Below are positions 46,874 through 56,034 of a stretch of DNA of 64,000 nt, piece after piece. The translations under genes were made by a program, and so were the position numbers. The notes below the pieces were generated by a model that did not search any database, had not been told where the DNA came from, and was given only the letters and a program-made list of their open reading frames with translations. Origin of the DNA: Fulvimarina manganoxydans (GTDB lineage: Bacteria > Pseudomonadota > Alphaproteobacteria > Rhizobiales > Rhizobiaceae); NCBI RefSeq assembly GCF_900176465.1, contig NZ_FWXR01000005.1:181781-245780 (forward strand). Reading direction: 5' to 3'. How positions within the stretch are numbered: the first letter of the stretch is position 1; every line of letters begins with the position of its first letter.

Positions 46874-47282
46874 CCGCCCCGCCCTTCGCAAAGTGCCGCC
46901 TGGAAGCCGGCGTCACTGAGCATTAAGCTTTCCGTGATTGTTCGCGCCTGTCAAGAACCCACTTGAAAAGAACTTGGACGAAACAGTCGTAATTTTGATT
47001 TTCACGCTGCATCGGAATAGATCATGCATGATTATTCGAACAGAAATCTCGCCAAGCGGTCTTTTTGCTCAGTTTTTATGAATTAATGCCCTTTGGGAAA
47101 CATAGCAATCATCTTGCACAGACTGGAAGTCCGCCCTGATCTTTCAAATTTCGCCAATCATATCATTCACATAAAGCGCCCTCCGCCCCCGGCTTTCCGG
47201 ATCGCATCTCAGTCCCTTGGCCACCGCTCAAGGCCGCTGATCCGACAGCTGTCCCAAAGGCCAGAACCCGCGAGAACGCGCC
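46874..47282. other. AT-richer gap upstream of the BLUF gene
   Basis: About 400 bases whose central part (46967-47100) is clearly AT-richer than the rest of the window. It contains a perfect 12-bp palindrome ATCATGCATGAT at 47021-47032. No ORF with a start signal is seen. It probably holds the BLUF promoter. Confidence 0.5.
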
Positions 47283-48053
47283 TTACTCCCGTCCCGACGC
47301 CAGCTGCTCCACCAGTTCGATGAACAGCATCTGGTGGTCCGAATAGGGCTGGTCGACGACGGTGATTTTGGCGCGCTCGGCCAGCGTCTTCGACATCAGG
47401 CAGGTGTCGAGCGCGGCGCGGTAGGGACCGAGGCGGAAGGTCGGCTCCAGGCCGCGATTGGCGTGGATGAGTTGACCGCTCTTCAAGAGCGGCAGGAGCT
47501 CGCGTTCGCCGCGAAAGACGTTGAAATCGCCGACGAGGATGGTTGGCCCCTCCTCTTCCCCGATCCAGTCCGCCAGCTCCACGATCTGGCGGCTGCGCAC
47601 GCGGAAGGCCAAGGAGAGATGGACGACGAGAATGCGCACCCCATCGATCCGAATCTCATGGACGAGCTTCTTCTTGCCGTCCTGGAGATAGCGGTCGCGG
47701 GCGACGACCTTGCGCTTGGCGAGGAAGGCGTTCGACTTGCCATGAGAAAGGTTCAGCCGCCCAGGGCGCCGGTCGAGACCATATTTTCCATGGGCTTCGG
47801 CATGAATGAAGCTCTTGCCCTGAAGGCGCGGAAACTGATCGTAGAACCGATTGGTGATCGAGCCGCGATCGACCTCGACGAGACAGCAGAGATCGGGATC
47901 GAGCCGCGAAATTGTCGCCGTCAGCTGGGCGATGCTCTCGGTCTGAACCCGCAAGGGCGTATAGACATGATGATGCCAGCGGCCGATGTGATGACGGATC
48001 GAGCCATTTATGGCGCGCAGATATCCGAGATTGGCATAGACGATGCGGGTCAT
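47283..48053 (-). CDS. Endonuclease/exonuclease/phosphatase-family protein
   Basis: A 256-aa EEP-fold metal-dependent hydrolase. Catalytic motifs in order are the Glu in CLVEVD, the His in VVHLSLAFR, GDFNVFRG, and the C-terminal SDHQML. There is no signal peptide, so it is probably cytoplasmic. The family includes DNases, sphingomyelinases and inositol phosphatases, and the substrate here is open. It is divergent from the cardiolipin synthase, so a lipid phosphodiester substrate is one possibility. Confidence 0.85.
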   Translation of the reverse strand: MTRIVYANLGYLRAINGSIRHHIGRWHHHVYTPLRVQTESIAQLTATISRLDPDLCCLVEVDRGSITNRFYDQFPRLQGKSFIHAEAHGKYGLDRRPGRLNLSHGKSNAFLAKRKVVARDRYLQDGKKKLVHEIRIDGVRILVVHLSLAFRVRSRQIVELADWIGEEEGPTILVGDFNVFRGERELLPLLKSGQLIHANRGLEPTFRLGPYRAALDTCLMSKTLAERAKITVVDQPYSDHQMLFIELVEQLASGRE

Positions 48054-48344
48054 GGCGTCTCGTTGGAAAGCAGTCTGGGCTCCGGCGAGCTGAAGGCAGG
48101 GCGTTGCGGCGCGCAGCCGTATGCCCGGCCCTCAAATGGGGCAATGGCGCTATTCGTCATCGCCCCGAAAGTCGCAAACCGAAACACCGCCCCATGCGTC
48201 ATCAACGGATGTCCAGCGCAAAAGCCGACGCTCTTACCCCTTAAGCTCGGCCTCTCCGCGCCTTAGATGGCCTGAAGCGGCGTGCGTCGATTGGAAAGAG
48301 GACCGCATGCCGAGGGGACGACGACCGGAAAGGGGCCGGCGAGG

Positions 48345-49793
48345 GTGGACTTCTTCAATTCCGACATGGTGCATACCGGCTTCAAGATCGCCGGTTGGGC
48401 GATCGTCTTTGGCGGCCTCGTCTATATCCCCTTTCGCCGCTCGCCGACGGCGGCGCAGGCCTGGATTCTGCTTTTCTTCTTCCTGCCCTGGGTCGCCCTG
48501 CCGCTCTATCTCGTCTTCGGCAATGCGCGCCATCCCAAATGGCGGCGCGAGCGGATCACGCGCCTGCCCGCCATCCTCGAACGCACGATCGCGGAGATTT
48601 CCCATCGCTCGCCCACCGGCGTCGATGTCCTGAAGACCCGTCATCGCATCACCGCCCGCCTCGTCGAGCGCATCGGCCATCTGCCGCCCGTCCATGGCAA
48701 TGAGATCGATCTCGATGGGGACTATAATCGCGTCGTCGACAGGATCGCCGCCGATATCGATCGAGCCGAGCACCACGCCCATCTCTGCTTCTACATTCTG
48801 CAGGACGACGAGGCGGGCAACCGCGTTCTCAGAGCCTTGGAGCGGGCCTCCGCGCGGGGCGTCAAATGCCGCCTTCTGGTGGACGCGGTCGGCTCCTCCA
48901 TCGACCGCCATCGCATTCGCCGCCGCATGAAGAAGGCAGGCGTCGAGATGCATCTGATCTTGCCTTGGCGCTTCTTGAACGGCGCGACGCGGCTCGATCT
49001 GCGCAATCACCGCAAGATCGTCGTCATCGACGGCAAGATCGGCTGGGTCGGCTCCCAGAACATGCACCGGATCGAATACGAGCCGAAGACCTTCTATCGC
49101 GAATTGATGGCGCGGGTCACCGGGCCGGTCGTTCTCGAACTTCAGGCGATCTTCGTCGGCGACTGGTTTCTGGAGACCGAGGAGGATATCGGCAGCGCCG
49201 ACATCCTGCCCCATGAGACGACGCGCGAGGCGGCGGTCGGCTCGGGCACGCTGCTTCAGGTCATGCCGACCGGGCCGGATTTCCCCGATACCGGCGTCGA
49301 CGTGCTCTTCACCGATCTGATCCATACGGCGCGGCGCAAGATCGCCCTCGCCACCCCCTATTTCGTGCCGAATGAAGAGCTGCTCAACGCGCTGAGCACG
49401 GCGGTCGCCAAGGGGGTCGACGTCGACCTGTTCCTCACCGGCACGACCAACAGCCTTCTGATCGATCTCGCCCAATCCTCCTATTACGAGGACCTTCTGG
49501 AAGCGGGCGTGAAGGTCTATCTCTATCGTGAGCGCTTCCTGCACGCCAAGCACCTCTCCATCGACGAGGATATCGGCATCATCGGCTCCTCGAACATGGA
49601 CCGCCGCTCCTTCGAGTTGAATTCGGAGGTGACCCTCGTCGCCTATGACAAGGCGGTCGTCGACAAGCTGCGGACGATCGAGCGGGATTATCGCTCGAAG
49701 TCTCGCCGGCTTTCCCTTGAGGACTGGCGTCAACGGGGCCTGACGCGCCAGATCGCCGAGAATGCGACACGCCTCATCAGCCCGCTGCTCTGA
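48345..49793 (+). CDS. cls: Cardiolipin synthase (phospholipase D family)
   Basis: Joins two phosphatidylglycerols to cardiolipin at the inner membrane. It is 482 aa, with two N-terminal transmembrane helices (GWAIVFGGLVYIPF and AWILLFFFLPWVALPLYLVF) and two HKD motifs: HRKIVVIDGKIGWVGSQN near residue 220 and HAKHLSIDEDIGIIGSSN near 400. The start is GTG 48345 with AAAGGGG upstream; an earlier reading adds an unlikely leader. Confidence 0.93.
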   Translation: MDFFNSDMVHTGFKIAGWAIVFGGLVYIPFRRSPTAAQAWILLFFFLPWVALPLYLVFGNARHPKWRRERITRLPAILERTIAEISHRSPTGVDVLKTRHRITARLVERIGHLPPVHGNEIDLDGDYNRVVDRIAADIDRAEHHAHLCFYILQDDEAGNRVLRALERASARGVKCRLLVDAVGSSIDRHRIRRRMKKAGVEMHLILPWRFLNGATRLDLRNHRKIVVIDGKIGWVGSQNMHRIEYEPKTFYRELMARVTGPVVLELQAIFVGDWFLETEEDIGSADILPHETTREAAVGSGTLLQVMPTGPDFPDTGVDVLFTDLIHTARRKIALATPYFVPNEELLNALSTAVAKGVDVDLFLTGTTNSLLIDLAQSSYYEDLLEAGVKVYLYRERFLHAKHLSIDEDIGIIGSSNMDRRSFELNSEVTLVAYDKAVVDKLRTIERDYRSKSRRLSLEDWRQRGLTRQIAENATRLISPLL

Positions 49794-49858
49794 CATATCG
49801 CGCCCCACACGCAAGAGCCGATGTTGACAAGGGCCGAACCGCTGTCCAACTGAACGCC

Positions 49859-50422
49859 ATGCGCGTTGCAGAAGCCGATATCCTCATCATCCCCGGCTAC
49901 AAGGGGTCGCCCGACAACCACTGGCAGACCCGGTGGGAGCGCAAGCTCTCGACGGCGCGGCGGGTGCCGCAGGCCGAATGGTCCAAGCCCGTGCGCGAGG
50001 ACTGGGCGGGCTCCGTCGCCGAAGCGATCGACGCCTCGACGCGGCCGGTCATTCTGGTCGCCCACTCGCTCGGCGTCGCGGCCGCCATTCATGCGCTGGA
50101 AAAAGCTGAAAAGCCCGTCGCCGGAGCCTTCTTCGTGGCGCCGCCGGATGTGGAAAATGCCGCGATCCGGCCGAAGCATCTGATGACCTTCGGTCCCTAT
50201 CCGCGCGAGCCTCTGCCCTTCCCTTCGATCGTCGTCGCCAGCCGCAACGACGTCTTCACCTCATTCGAGGCGGCCGAGGACATTGCCGGAGCCTGGGGCT
50301 CCCTCTTCATCGATGCGGGCGAGGCCGGCCATATCAATGGCGAATCCGGCCACGGCCCCTGGCCGGAGGGCCTCCTCACTTTCGGCAAATTCATGAGCCG
50401 GCTGAAGGCGGACGGGTCATAA
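49859..50422 (+). CDS. RBBP9/YdeN-type serine hydrolase
   Basis: A 187-aa alpha/beta hydrolase. The nucleophile serine is in VAHSLGV, the acid Asp is in ASRNDVFTSF, and the His is in AGHINGESG. The starting motif IIPGYKGSPDNHWQ is the hallmark of the RBBP9/YdeN group. Substrate is unknown; esterase or acyl-peptide hydrolase activity is typical for the fold. It is downstream of cardiolipin synthase on the same strand and may be co-transcribed. Confidence 0.85.
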   Translation: MRVAEADILIIPGYKGSPDNHWQTRWERKLSTARRVPQAEWSKPVREDWAGSVAEAIDASTRPVILVAHSLGVAAAIHALEKAEKPVAGAFFVAPPDVENAAIRPKHLMTFGPYPREPLPFPSIVVASRNDVFTSFEAAEDIAGAWGSLFIDAGEAGHINGESGHGPWPEGLLTFGKFMSRLKADGS

Positions 50423-50490
50423 AGCTCGTTGGATTTGTTCCGACGGCGTCAGATGGAAACGGCTGACGATTGACCGAAGCGTTGAAACCG

Positions 50491-50692
50491 CTCGTCATCC
50501 TCGGCCCGACAGGGCCGGGGACCCATGCCTCGAAGGCTGCTTACATCCACAAACGATTGCGGCCTGCTGCTTCGCTTGACGCATTTCCTCGACCCGAATG
50601 CCGCTCTGATGGTGATGGCATGGTCCCCGCACTCTTCGAGTGCGAGGATGACGAAGCGTCGGGGGGATCGCTCTTACCTTTGAGCGCTGCAG
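50491..50692 (-). repeat. Dispersed repeat family 1, copy 2
   Basis: Reverse complement aligns along its full length with 21421-21620, sharing GCGGGGACCATGCC and GGGCCGAGGATGACGA among other runs. Small indels change the reading frame between the copies. Confidence 0.85.
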
Positions 50693-50724
50693 ACACTGCA
50701 AACATTTATGGAATGACCCAGTAG

Positions 50725-50806
50725 AATTAGAGCGTCGGACGATAAGTCAGGATCGCCCGACGCTCTGTAACTCTCTGATAACCCGCCGGGTTGTCGAAAA
50801 ACCGGT
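50725..50806 (-). repeat. Dispersed repeat family 2, copy 2
   Basis: Aligns in reverse complement with 14513-14608. Its core (50729-50766) is a 15-bp stem AGAGCGTCGGGCGAT/ATCGTCCGACGCTCT with one wobble and an 8-base loop CCTGACTT. The stem is longer and more perfect than in copy 1. Confidence 0.8.
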
Positions 50807-50981
50807 ATACACTTTTTCGCCCGGCGCTCTCATCGACGCCCAGAATACCATCAAAAATTGCACCTTACAGGATTTACCCCACTTCGGGTCGTATTCTCCT
50901 TCCCTTGTCAGCCGCTTGTGACATAAGTTCTGCAAGGTTCGGTCGCAGCATTGAGACCATCGACAGTGGAAGGACAATTGC

Positions 50982-53900
50982 TTGGTTTCAAAGGCCATCC
51001 TGACTGAGAAATATACGCAGGAGACCGGCCGTGTCTTCATGACGGGCACCCAGGCGCTGGTGCGCCTGCCGATCGTCCAGATGCGCCGGGACCGGGCGGC
51101 GGGCCTCGACACCGGCGCCTTCATCTCGGGCTATCGCGGCTCGCCGCTCGGCGCTTATGACCGCCAGCTCACTTCCGCCCGCGCCCATCTCGATCGGCTC
51201 GACATCGTCTTTCAGCCCGGCATCAACGAGGATCTGGCCGCGACGGCCGTCTGGGGCAGCCAGCAGCTTCATCTCTCAGCTGGGGCCCGCAAGGACGGGC
51301 TCCTCGGGATTTGGTACGGCAAGGGTCCGGGCGTCGACCGCTCGGGCGACGTCTTCCGCCACGCCAATGCGGCCGGAACGGCGCCGAAGGGCGGCGTTCT
51401 GGCGCTTGCCGGCGACGATCACACCTGCAAATCCTCCACCATCCCGCATCAGTCCGACCACGCCTTCATGGCGGCGATGATGCCATACCTCTATGCCGCC
51501 TCGATCCACGACTTCGTCGAGGCCGGTCTTCTCGGCATCGCCATGTCGCGCTTTTCCGGCTGCTGGACGGGCTTCAAGGTGATCTCCGAGACGGTGGAGA
51601 CGACGGGGATCGTCGATCTGGCCGGCGAAGCGCGGGCGATCTGCCTGCCGGAAGATTTCGCGATGCCGCCCGGCGGTCTCGGCCTCAGATGGCCCGACGC
51701 GCCCCTCGACCAGGACGACCGGCTCCACCGGTTCAAGATTCCCGCCGCCCTCGCCTTTGCCCGCGCCAACCGTCTCGACCGCGAGACGATCCGACCGAAC
51801 CAGCGACGTTTCGGCATCGTCGCTTCCGGTAAGGCCCATGAGGATGTCCGCCAGGCGCTCGCCGAGCTTGGCCTCGGGCGCGAGGAGGCGAAGGCGATCG
51901 GCCTCAGCCTCTACAAGGTGCTGATGCCCTGGCCGCTCGAACCGGCCGGCATGAACGCCTTTGCCGAGGGGCTGGAGGAAATCCTCGTCGTCGAGGAGCG
52001 GCGCGACGTCATTGAAGGTCAGCTGCGCCAAATGCTGTACTCTGCGCCGGCCGATCGCCGCCCGCGCCTCTCCGGCAAAAGCGATCCAGACGGTCAGCCG
52101 CTCGTCTCCTCCTCAGCAGGCCTCAGCGTTCAAAGCGTCGCCGAGGCCATCGCCGCCCGGCTTCTGCGCCTCGATCTGCCGGACGGGCTCGCGGCATCGA
52201 TCCGGGGCGGGCTCGCCCGGCTTGCCAAAGCCGAAGCCCGGATCGCGGAAGACCCCTCGCCGATCGCCCGCCGTCCGCATTTCTGCGCCGGCTGCCCGCA
52301 CAATATCTCGACCCGCGTGCCGGACGGCTCCAAGGCGATGGCCGGCATCGGCTGTCATTACATGTCGATCTGGATGGACCGCGACACCGAGACCTTTACC
52401 CAGATGGGCGGCGAAGGCGTGCCCTGGACGGCGATTTCACGCTTCACGGACGAAGCCCATCGCTTCGTCAATCTGGGCGACGGCACCTATGTCCATTCGG
52501 GCAGCCTCGCCGTGCGCCAGGCGGTCGCTTCCGGCGCGACCATGACCTTCAAGATCCTCTATAACGACGCCGTCGCCATGACCGGCGGCCAGCCGATCGA
52601 CGGCAATCTGACGCCGGCCGCGATCACCCATCAGATGGCCCATGAAGGGGTCGGCGCCATCCGCCTCGTCACCGACACGCCGGAGGCTTATGCGCCGGCC
52701 GAACTCGCCGCCGGGACGACGATCCATCATCGCGACGAGATCGATGGCGTGATGGAGGCGCTGGCGAAGACGGATGGCGTCTCGATCCTTCTCTATGTCC
52801 AGACCTGCGCGACCGAGGCGCGGCGGCGGCGCAAGCGCGGCCTCGAGAAGGCCCCGCAGACCCGCGTCTTCATCGATCCGGCGATCTGCGAGGGGTGCGG
52901 CGACTGCTCGGCCCAGTCCAACTGCATTGCCATCGAGCCGCTCGAGACCGAGATGGGCCGCAAGCGCCAGATCAACCAGTCGCTCTGCAACAAGGATCTG
53001 TCCTGCCTCAAGGGCTTCTGCCCGGCCTTCGTCACGCTGGAGGGGGCCGAGGTGAAGCGCCCGGCCGTGCGCAGCGCGCCCGATCTCTCCGACCTGCCTC
53101 AGCCCATGCTTCCAGCGCTTGGAGGCGGTTTCGACATCGCCGTGACTGGCGTCGGCGGCACCGGCGTTCTGACGATCGGCGCGATCCTTGGCCTCGCCGC
53201 CCATCTGGACGGCAAGGGCGCGCTCATTCTCGACATGGCGGGACTGGCCCAGAAGGGCGGCGCGGTCCTGTCTCACGTTCGGCTCGGCGAAAAGGACGAC
53301 AATCTTTCAAGCCCCCGCATCGCACCGGGTCGGGCCGATCCTCTGATCGCGGCCGATGCCGTCGTGGCTGCCGGGCGCGAAGGGGCGATCCTCTGCGATC
53401 CGAGCCGCACCGAGGGGATCGTCAATCGTAATGTCGCCCCGGTCGCCGACTTCGTCGGCGATCCCGATTTCGACTTCCGCACCGCGAGCGTCCTGAAGCG
53501 CCTGGCGAACCAGCTTCGCGATGGCGGCCGCGTCCAGGATTTCGCCGGCCTCGCCCGTAAGCTCTTCGGCGACGAGATCGCCGCCAATATGATGATGCTC
53601 GGCTTTGCCTGGCAGGCCGGTCTCCTGCCCTTGAGCCACGCGGCGATCGAGGGGGCGATCGCCGCCAATGGGGTCGCCGTCGAGACGAACCAAGCGGCCT
53701 TCGCCTTCGGCCGCCACCTGGCCCATCGTCCCGATGAGGCTTTGGCGACGGTCGGCTTGGATGCGCCGGCCCGAAGCCTTGCCGTCATGAGCATCGAAGA
53801 GATCCGCGCCCATCGGGAGGACCATCTTTCGGCCTATCAGGGCCCGGCGCTCGCAAAGCGATACCGCACCCGCATCGAGCGATTGGACGCGGCCATCCTG

Positions 53901-54485
53901 CGGGCCGGCATCGAGCGGCCCATGCGCGAGGAGATCACTCGCGCGGCCGCCATCAACTATGCCAGGCTTCTCGCCTATAAGGACGAATATGAGGTGGCGC
54001 GCCTGATGACCCGTCCGGAGGCGAAGGCCATGCGCGATGCGGCCTTCACCGGCACGCGCTCGCTCGCCTTCCACCTGGCGCCGCCATTCCTCGGAGGTCA
54101 CGACGCCAGCGGGCGAGCGAAAAAGCGGGCTTTCGGCGCCTGGACCCTGCCATTTCTGAAGCTTCTCGCTCGGATGAAACCCTTGCGCGGGACGCCCTTC
54201 GATCCCTTCGGTCCCATGGCCGAGCGCAGGGCGGAACGGGCGCTGATCGCCGCCTATGAAGCCGATCTCGACCTCGTCGAAGCCGCGCTGAGCCGCCCCC
54301 TCTCTGACACGGCGATCGCGATCATCGCCGATCTCCTGCGCCTTCCCGAGACCATTCGGGGCTTTGGCCCGGTCAAGGGCGAGGCGATGGCCAAGGCGGA
54401 CGAGCAGCGCAAGCGGCTCCACGCCCGTCTGGAGGCGGGTCTCTCGCGCGCCATGCCTGAAGAGAGCCCGCGCCGGGCAGCCTGA
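50982..54485 (+). CDS. iorAB: Indolepyruvate ferredoxin oxidoreductase, fused alpha-beta
   Basis: A 1167-aa fused 2-oxoacid oxidoreductase that decarboxylates aryl pyruvates to aryl-acetyl-CoA. The order is an N-terminal pyrimidine domain (YRGSPLGAYD), the TPP domain with ICAGCPHN-type CAGCPHNIS, GIGCHYMS and NLGDGTYVHSG, a 4Fe-4S region (CEGCGDCSAQSNC, CLKGFCPAF), and the IorB-like gamma domain (GVGGTGVLTIGAIL). The start is TTG 50982 with GGAAGGA upstream. This long fused form is common in aerobic alphaproteobacteria, where the electron acceptor is uncertain. It lies behind a repeat mosaic and has no ferredoxin gene nearby. Confidence 0.92.
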   Translation: MVSKAILTEKYTQETGRVFMTGTQALVRLPIVQMRRDRAAGLDTGAFISGYRGSPLGAYDRQLTSARAHLDRLDIVFQPGINEDLAATAVWGSQQLHLSAGARKDGLLGIWYGKGPGVDRSGDVFRHANAAGTAPKGGVLALAGDDHTCKSSTIPHQSDHAFMAAMMPYLYAASIHDFVEAGLLGIAMSRFSGCWTGFKVISETVETTGIVDLAGEARAICLPEDFAMPPGGLGLRWPDAPLDQDDRLHRFKIPAALAFARANRLDRETIRPNQRRFGIVASGKAHEDVRQALAELGLGREEAKAIGLSLYKVLMPWPLEPAGMNAFAEGLEEILVVEERRDVIEGQLRQMLYSAPADRRPRLSGKSDPDGQPLVSSSAGLSVQSVAEAIAARLLRLDLPDGLAASIRGGLARLAKAEARIAEDPSPIARRPHFCAGCPHNISTRVPDGSKAMAGIGCHYMSIWMDRDTETFTQMGGEGVPWTAISRFTDEAHRFVNLGDGTYVHSGSLAVRQAVASGATMTFKILYNDAVAMTGGQPIDGNLTPAAITHQMAHEGVGAIRLVTDTPEAYAPAELAAGTTIHHRDEIDGVMEALAKTDGVSILLYVQTCATEARRRRKRGLEKAPQTRVFIDPAICEGCGDCSAQSNCIAIEPLETEMGRKRQINQSLCNKDLSCLKGFCPAFVTLEGAEVKRPAVRSAPDLSDLPQPMLPALGGGFDIAVTGVGGTGVLTIGAILGLAAHLDGKGALILDMAGLAQKGGAVLSHVRLGEKDDNLSSPRIAPGRADPLIAADAVVAAGREGAILCDPSRTEGIVNRNVAPVADFVGDPDFDFRTASVLKRLANQLRDGGRVQDFAGLARKLFGDEIAANMMMLGFAWQAGLLPLSHAAIEGAIAANGVAVETNQAAFAFGRHLAHRPDEALATVGLDAPARSLAVMSIEEIRAHREDHLSAYQGPALAKRYRTRIERLDAAILRAGIERPMREEITRAAAINYARLLAYKDEYEVARLMTRPEAKAMRDAAFTGTRSLAFHLAPPFLGGHDASGRAKKRAFGAWTLPFLKLLARMKPLRGTPFDPFGPMAERRAERALIAAYEADLDLVEAALSRPLSDTAIAIIADLLRLPETIRGFGPVKGEAMAKADEQRKRLHARLEAGLSRAMPEESPRRAA

Positions 54486-54524
54486 ACGCCGAGAAAGGCC
54501 GGATGGAGGAAGACGGTCTAACCT

Positions 54525-55487
54525 CTATCCAGCCGCCCGCCGCGGCGCAACGAGGCACCGATCGAGCCAGGCTGTGAGCGATTCGAGCGCCGGTTCGCGA
54601 TAGGCGTCGATCTCGTTCAGAGTCTCGTGCCGCGCGCCCTCGACGATCCGCAAGGTCACGTCGGACAGACCGGCGTCGCGCAGGCGTCCATCTAGCCAGA
54701 TCAGCGCCTTCCCACCCTCCGTCACGGGATCGGCCGTGCCGCCGAGAAGGTGGATGGGCAGGTCCTTCGGCAGGCGAGACATCGCCTCCTGGCTCCCGCC
54801 CTCCACGATCATCTCTATAATGTTCTCCATCATCGAGATGGTCGGCGTGAAGCCGCAAAGCGGATCGCCGCGATAGGCCTCGACCGCTTGCGGGTCGTGG
54901 GAGAGCCAGTCGAACGGGGTCCGCCTGTCCTTGATCGCACGCCCCCAGGCCTCGAACATGGCGCGGCGAAAGAGCTCGCTCGCAACGTCGGACCCCTTCA
55001 GCGCCTTTTCCACCGCCAGCGCCACGCGGCCCGCTTTGAGCGTCATGCCGGCGCGGAAATCGCAGTTCCAGACCGCGAGGCCGGTCAACGCGCGTCCGTG
55101 ACGCTCGGCAAAATTGAGGGCGATGAGCCCACCCATGGAATGGCCAAAAACGAAGATCGGCAGGCCAGGATGCGTCTGCACGGCGAGATCGAGAACCGCC
55201 TTGCAGTCGGCGATGACCTTCTTGACCCCATCCTTCCGCGCGAAGCGGCGCAAGGGCGCATCCTGGGCGACCGTCGAGCCATGGCCGCGATGGTCGTGGG
55301 CATAGACCGCAAGCCCCGCTTCGGCCAACACCCGCGCCACCGCCTCGTATCGGGCCGAATGTTCGGCAAGGCCGTGGAACAGGAGGATGACACCGCGCGG
55401 CCGCTCCGGCCCTACGCGATGAAGGTTCACAGCGGCGCCCGTCGGCGTGTCGATGGTGCGCCGGGTGAAGTGTCCATGTTGGCTCAT
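54525..55487 (-). CDS. Alpha/beta hydrolase, lysophospholipase/monoglyceride-lipase type
   Basis: A 320-aa soluble hydrolase with the PldB/monoacylglycerol-lipase arrangement. The oxyanion segment is LLFHGLAEHSARY, the nucleophile is in GHSMGG, the acid is in LGGTADPVTEGG, and the His is in EGARHETLNE. There is no signal peptide. It is convergent with iorAB. Probable substrates are lysophospholipids or monoacylglycerols. Confidence 0.88.
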   Translation of the reverse strand: MSQHGHFTRRTIDTPTGAAVNLHRVGPERPRGVILLFHGLAEHSARYEAVARVLAEAGLAVYAHDHRGHGSTVAQDAPLRRFARKDGVKKVIADCKAVLDLAVQTHPGLPIFVFGHSMGGLIALNFAERHGRALTGLAVWNCDFRAGMTLKAGRVALAVEKALKGSDVASELFRRAMFEAWGRAIKDRRTPFDWLSHDPQAVEAYRGDPLCGFTPTISMMENIIEMIVEGGSQEAMSRLPKDLPIHLLGGTADPVTEGGKALIWLDGRLRDAGLSDVTLRIVEGARHETLNEIDAYREPALESLTAWLDRCLVAPRRAAG

Positions 55488-55602
55488 GCGTCAGCTTTCT
55501 CGCTCACCTCTTGCATTCGAAGTTCCAGTTCTGACCCGCAAAACCTGCGATCGAGATACAAATCGGCTAGGGTAATAGGCTCCGCACTGAAATCTTATTT
55601 GA

Positions 55603-55758
55603 GGAGAAGTTGTCAAAGAAGAATGCTTCGTGGTCGTTCACACCAGTAGAGACGGCGTCATTCGTCTGATCACAGCCTGGAAAGGAGGTCGCGATGAGCG
55701 ATCCGAATATGAAGCGGGCATCGCTCGCAGACATCAAGCGGATGAGGGAAGCCGGTGA
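55603..55758 (+). pseudogene. brnT: brnT toxin remnant (3' half only)
   Basis: The frame translates to the C-terminal ~50 residues of a BrnT ribonuclease toxin: CFVVVHTSRDGVIRLITAWK followed by GGRDERSEYEAG, which matches the VVVHT...VIRIISAR...RE-x-x-YE pattern of the family. A TGA at 55600-55602 closes the frame upstream, and no initiation codon or N-terminal half exists in the 115 bases up to the next gene. It overlaps the brnA start exactly as in intact brnTA operons. It is therefore read as a 5'-deleted toxin gene. Confidence 0.7.
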
Positions 55759-55969
55759 ACTCCGCCACAATCCGAATGCCCCTGCGGGAGATAGTCTGGG
55801 GCACGATTTCTGGGCAAAGGCCATGATGGCTTCGCCGCAAGGGACGCCTCCGAAATCCGTCCATCTCAAGCTCGACCCGGAGGTCTTCGAATTTTTCAAG
55901 TCTCAGGGGAAAGGCCACCTGACCCGAATGCAGGAGGTCTTGCGCGCCTATGCCAATGCCCATCGATAG
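55694..55969 (+). CDS. brnA: BrnA-type antitoxin
   Basis: A 91-aa antitoxin that normally binds the BrnT RNase and represses its operon. The N-terminal part (SLADIKRMREAGELR) is the toxin-binding linker; the C-terminal ribbon-helix-helix-like DNA-binding part is VHLKLDPEVFEFFKSQGKGHLTRMQEVLR. ATG 55694 is preceded by an ideal AAGGAGG. The frame is intact although the overlapping toxin gene lacks its 5' half, so this is an orphan antitoxin. Confidence 0.8.
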   Translation: MSDPNMKRASLADIKRMREAGELRHNPNAPAGDSLGHDFWAKAMMASPQGTPPKSVHLKLDPEVFEFFKSQGKGHLTRMQEVLRAYANAHR

Positions 55970-56034
55970 GCGCCGCTTATCTATGCAGTGCCTCGCGGTC
56001 CAATGAAATTCTTGCTCGTTGAAAGAGGAGCGTT

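Larger units (their letters stand above)
50423..50981. other. Repeat mosaic gap upstream of indolepyruvate oxidoreductase
   Basis: 559 bases with no credible gene. It contains repeat family 1 copy 2 (50491-50692) directly followed by repeat family 2 copy 2 (50725-50806), both inverted relative to their other copies. The last 140 bases before the oxidoreductase are unique and presumably hold its promoter. Confidence 0.7.
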
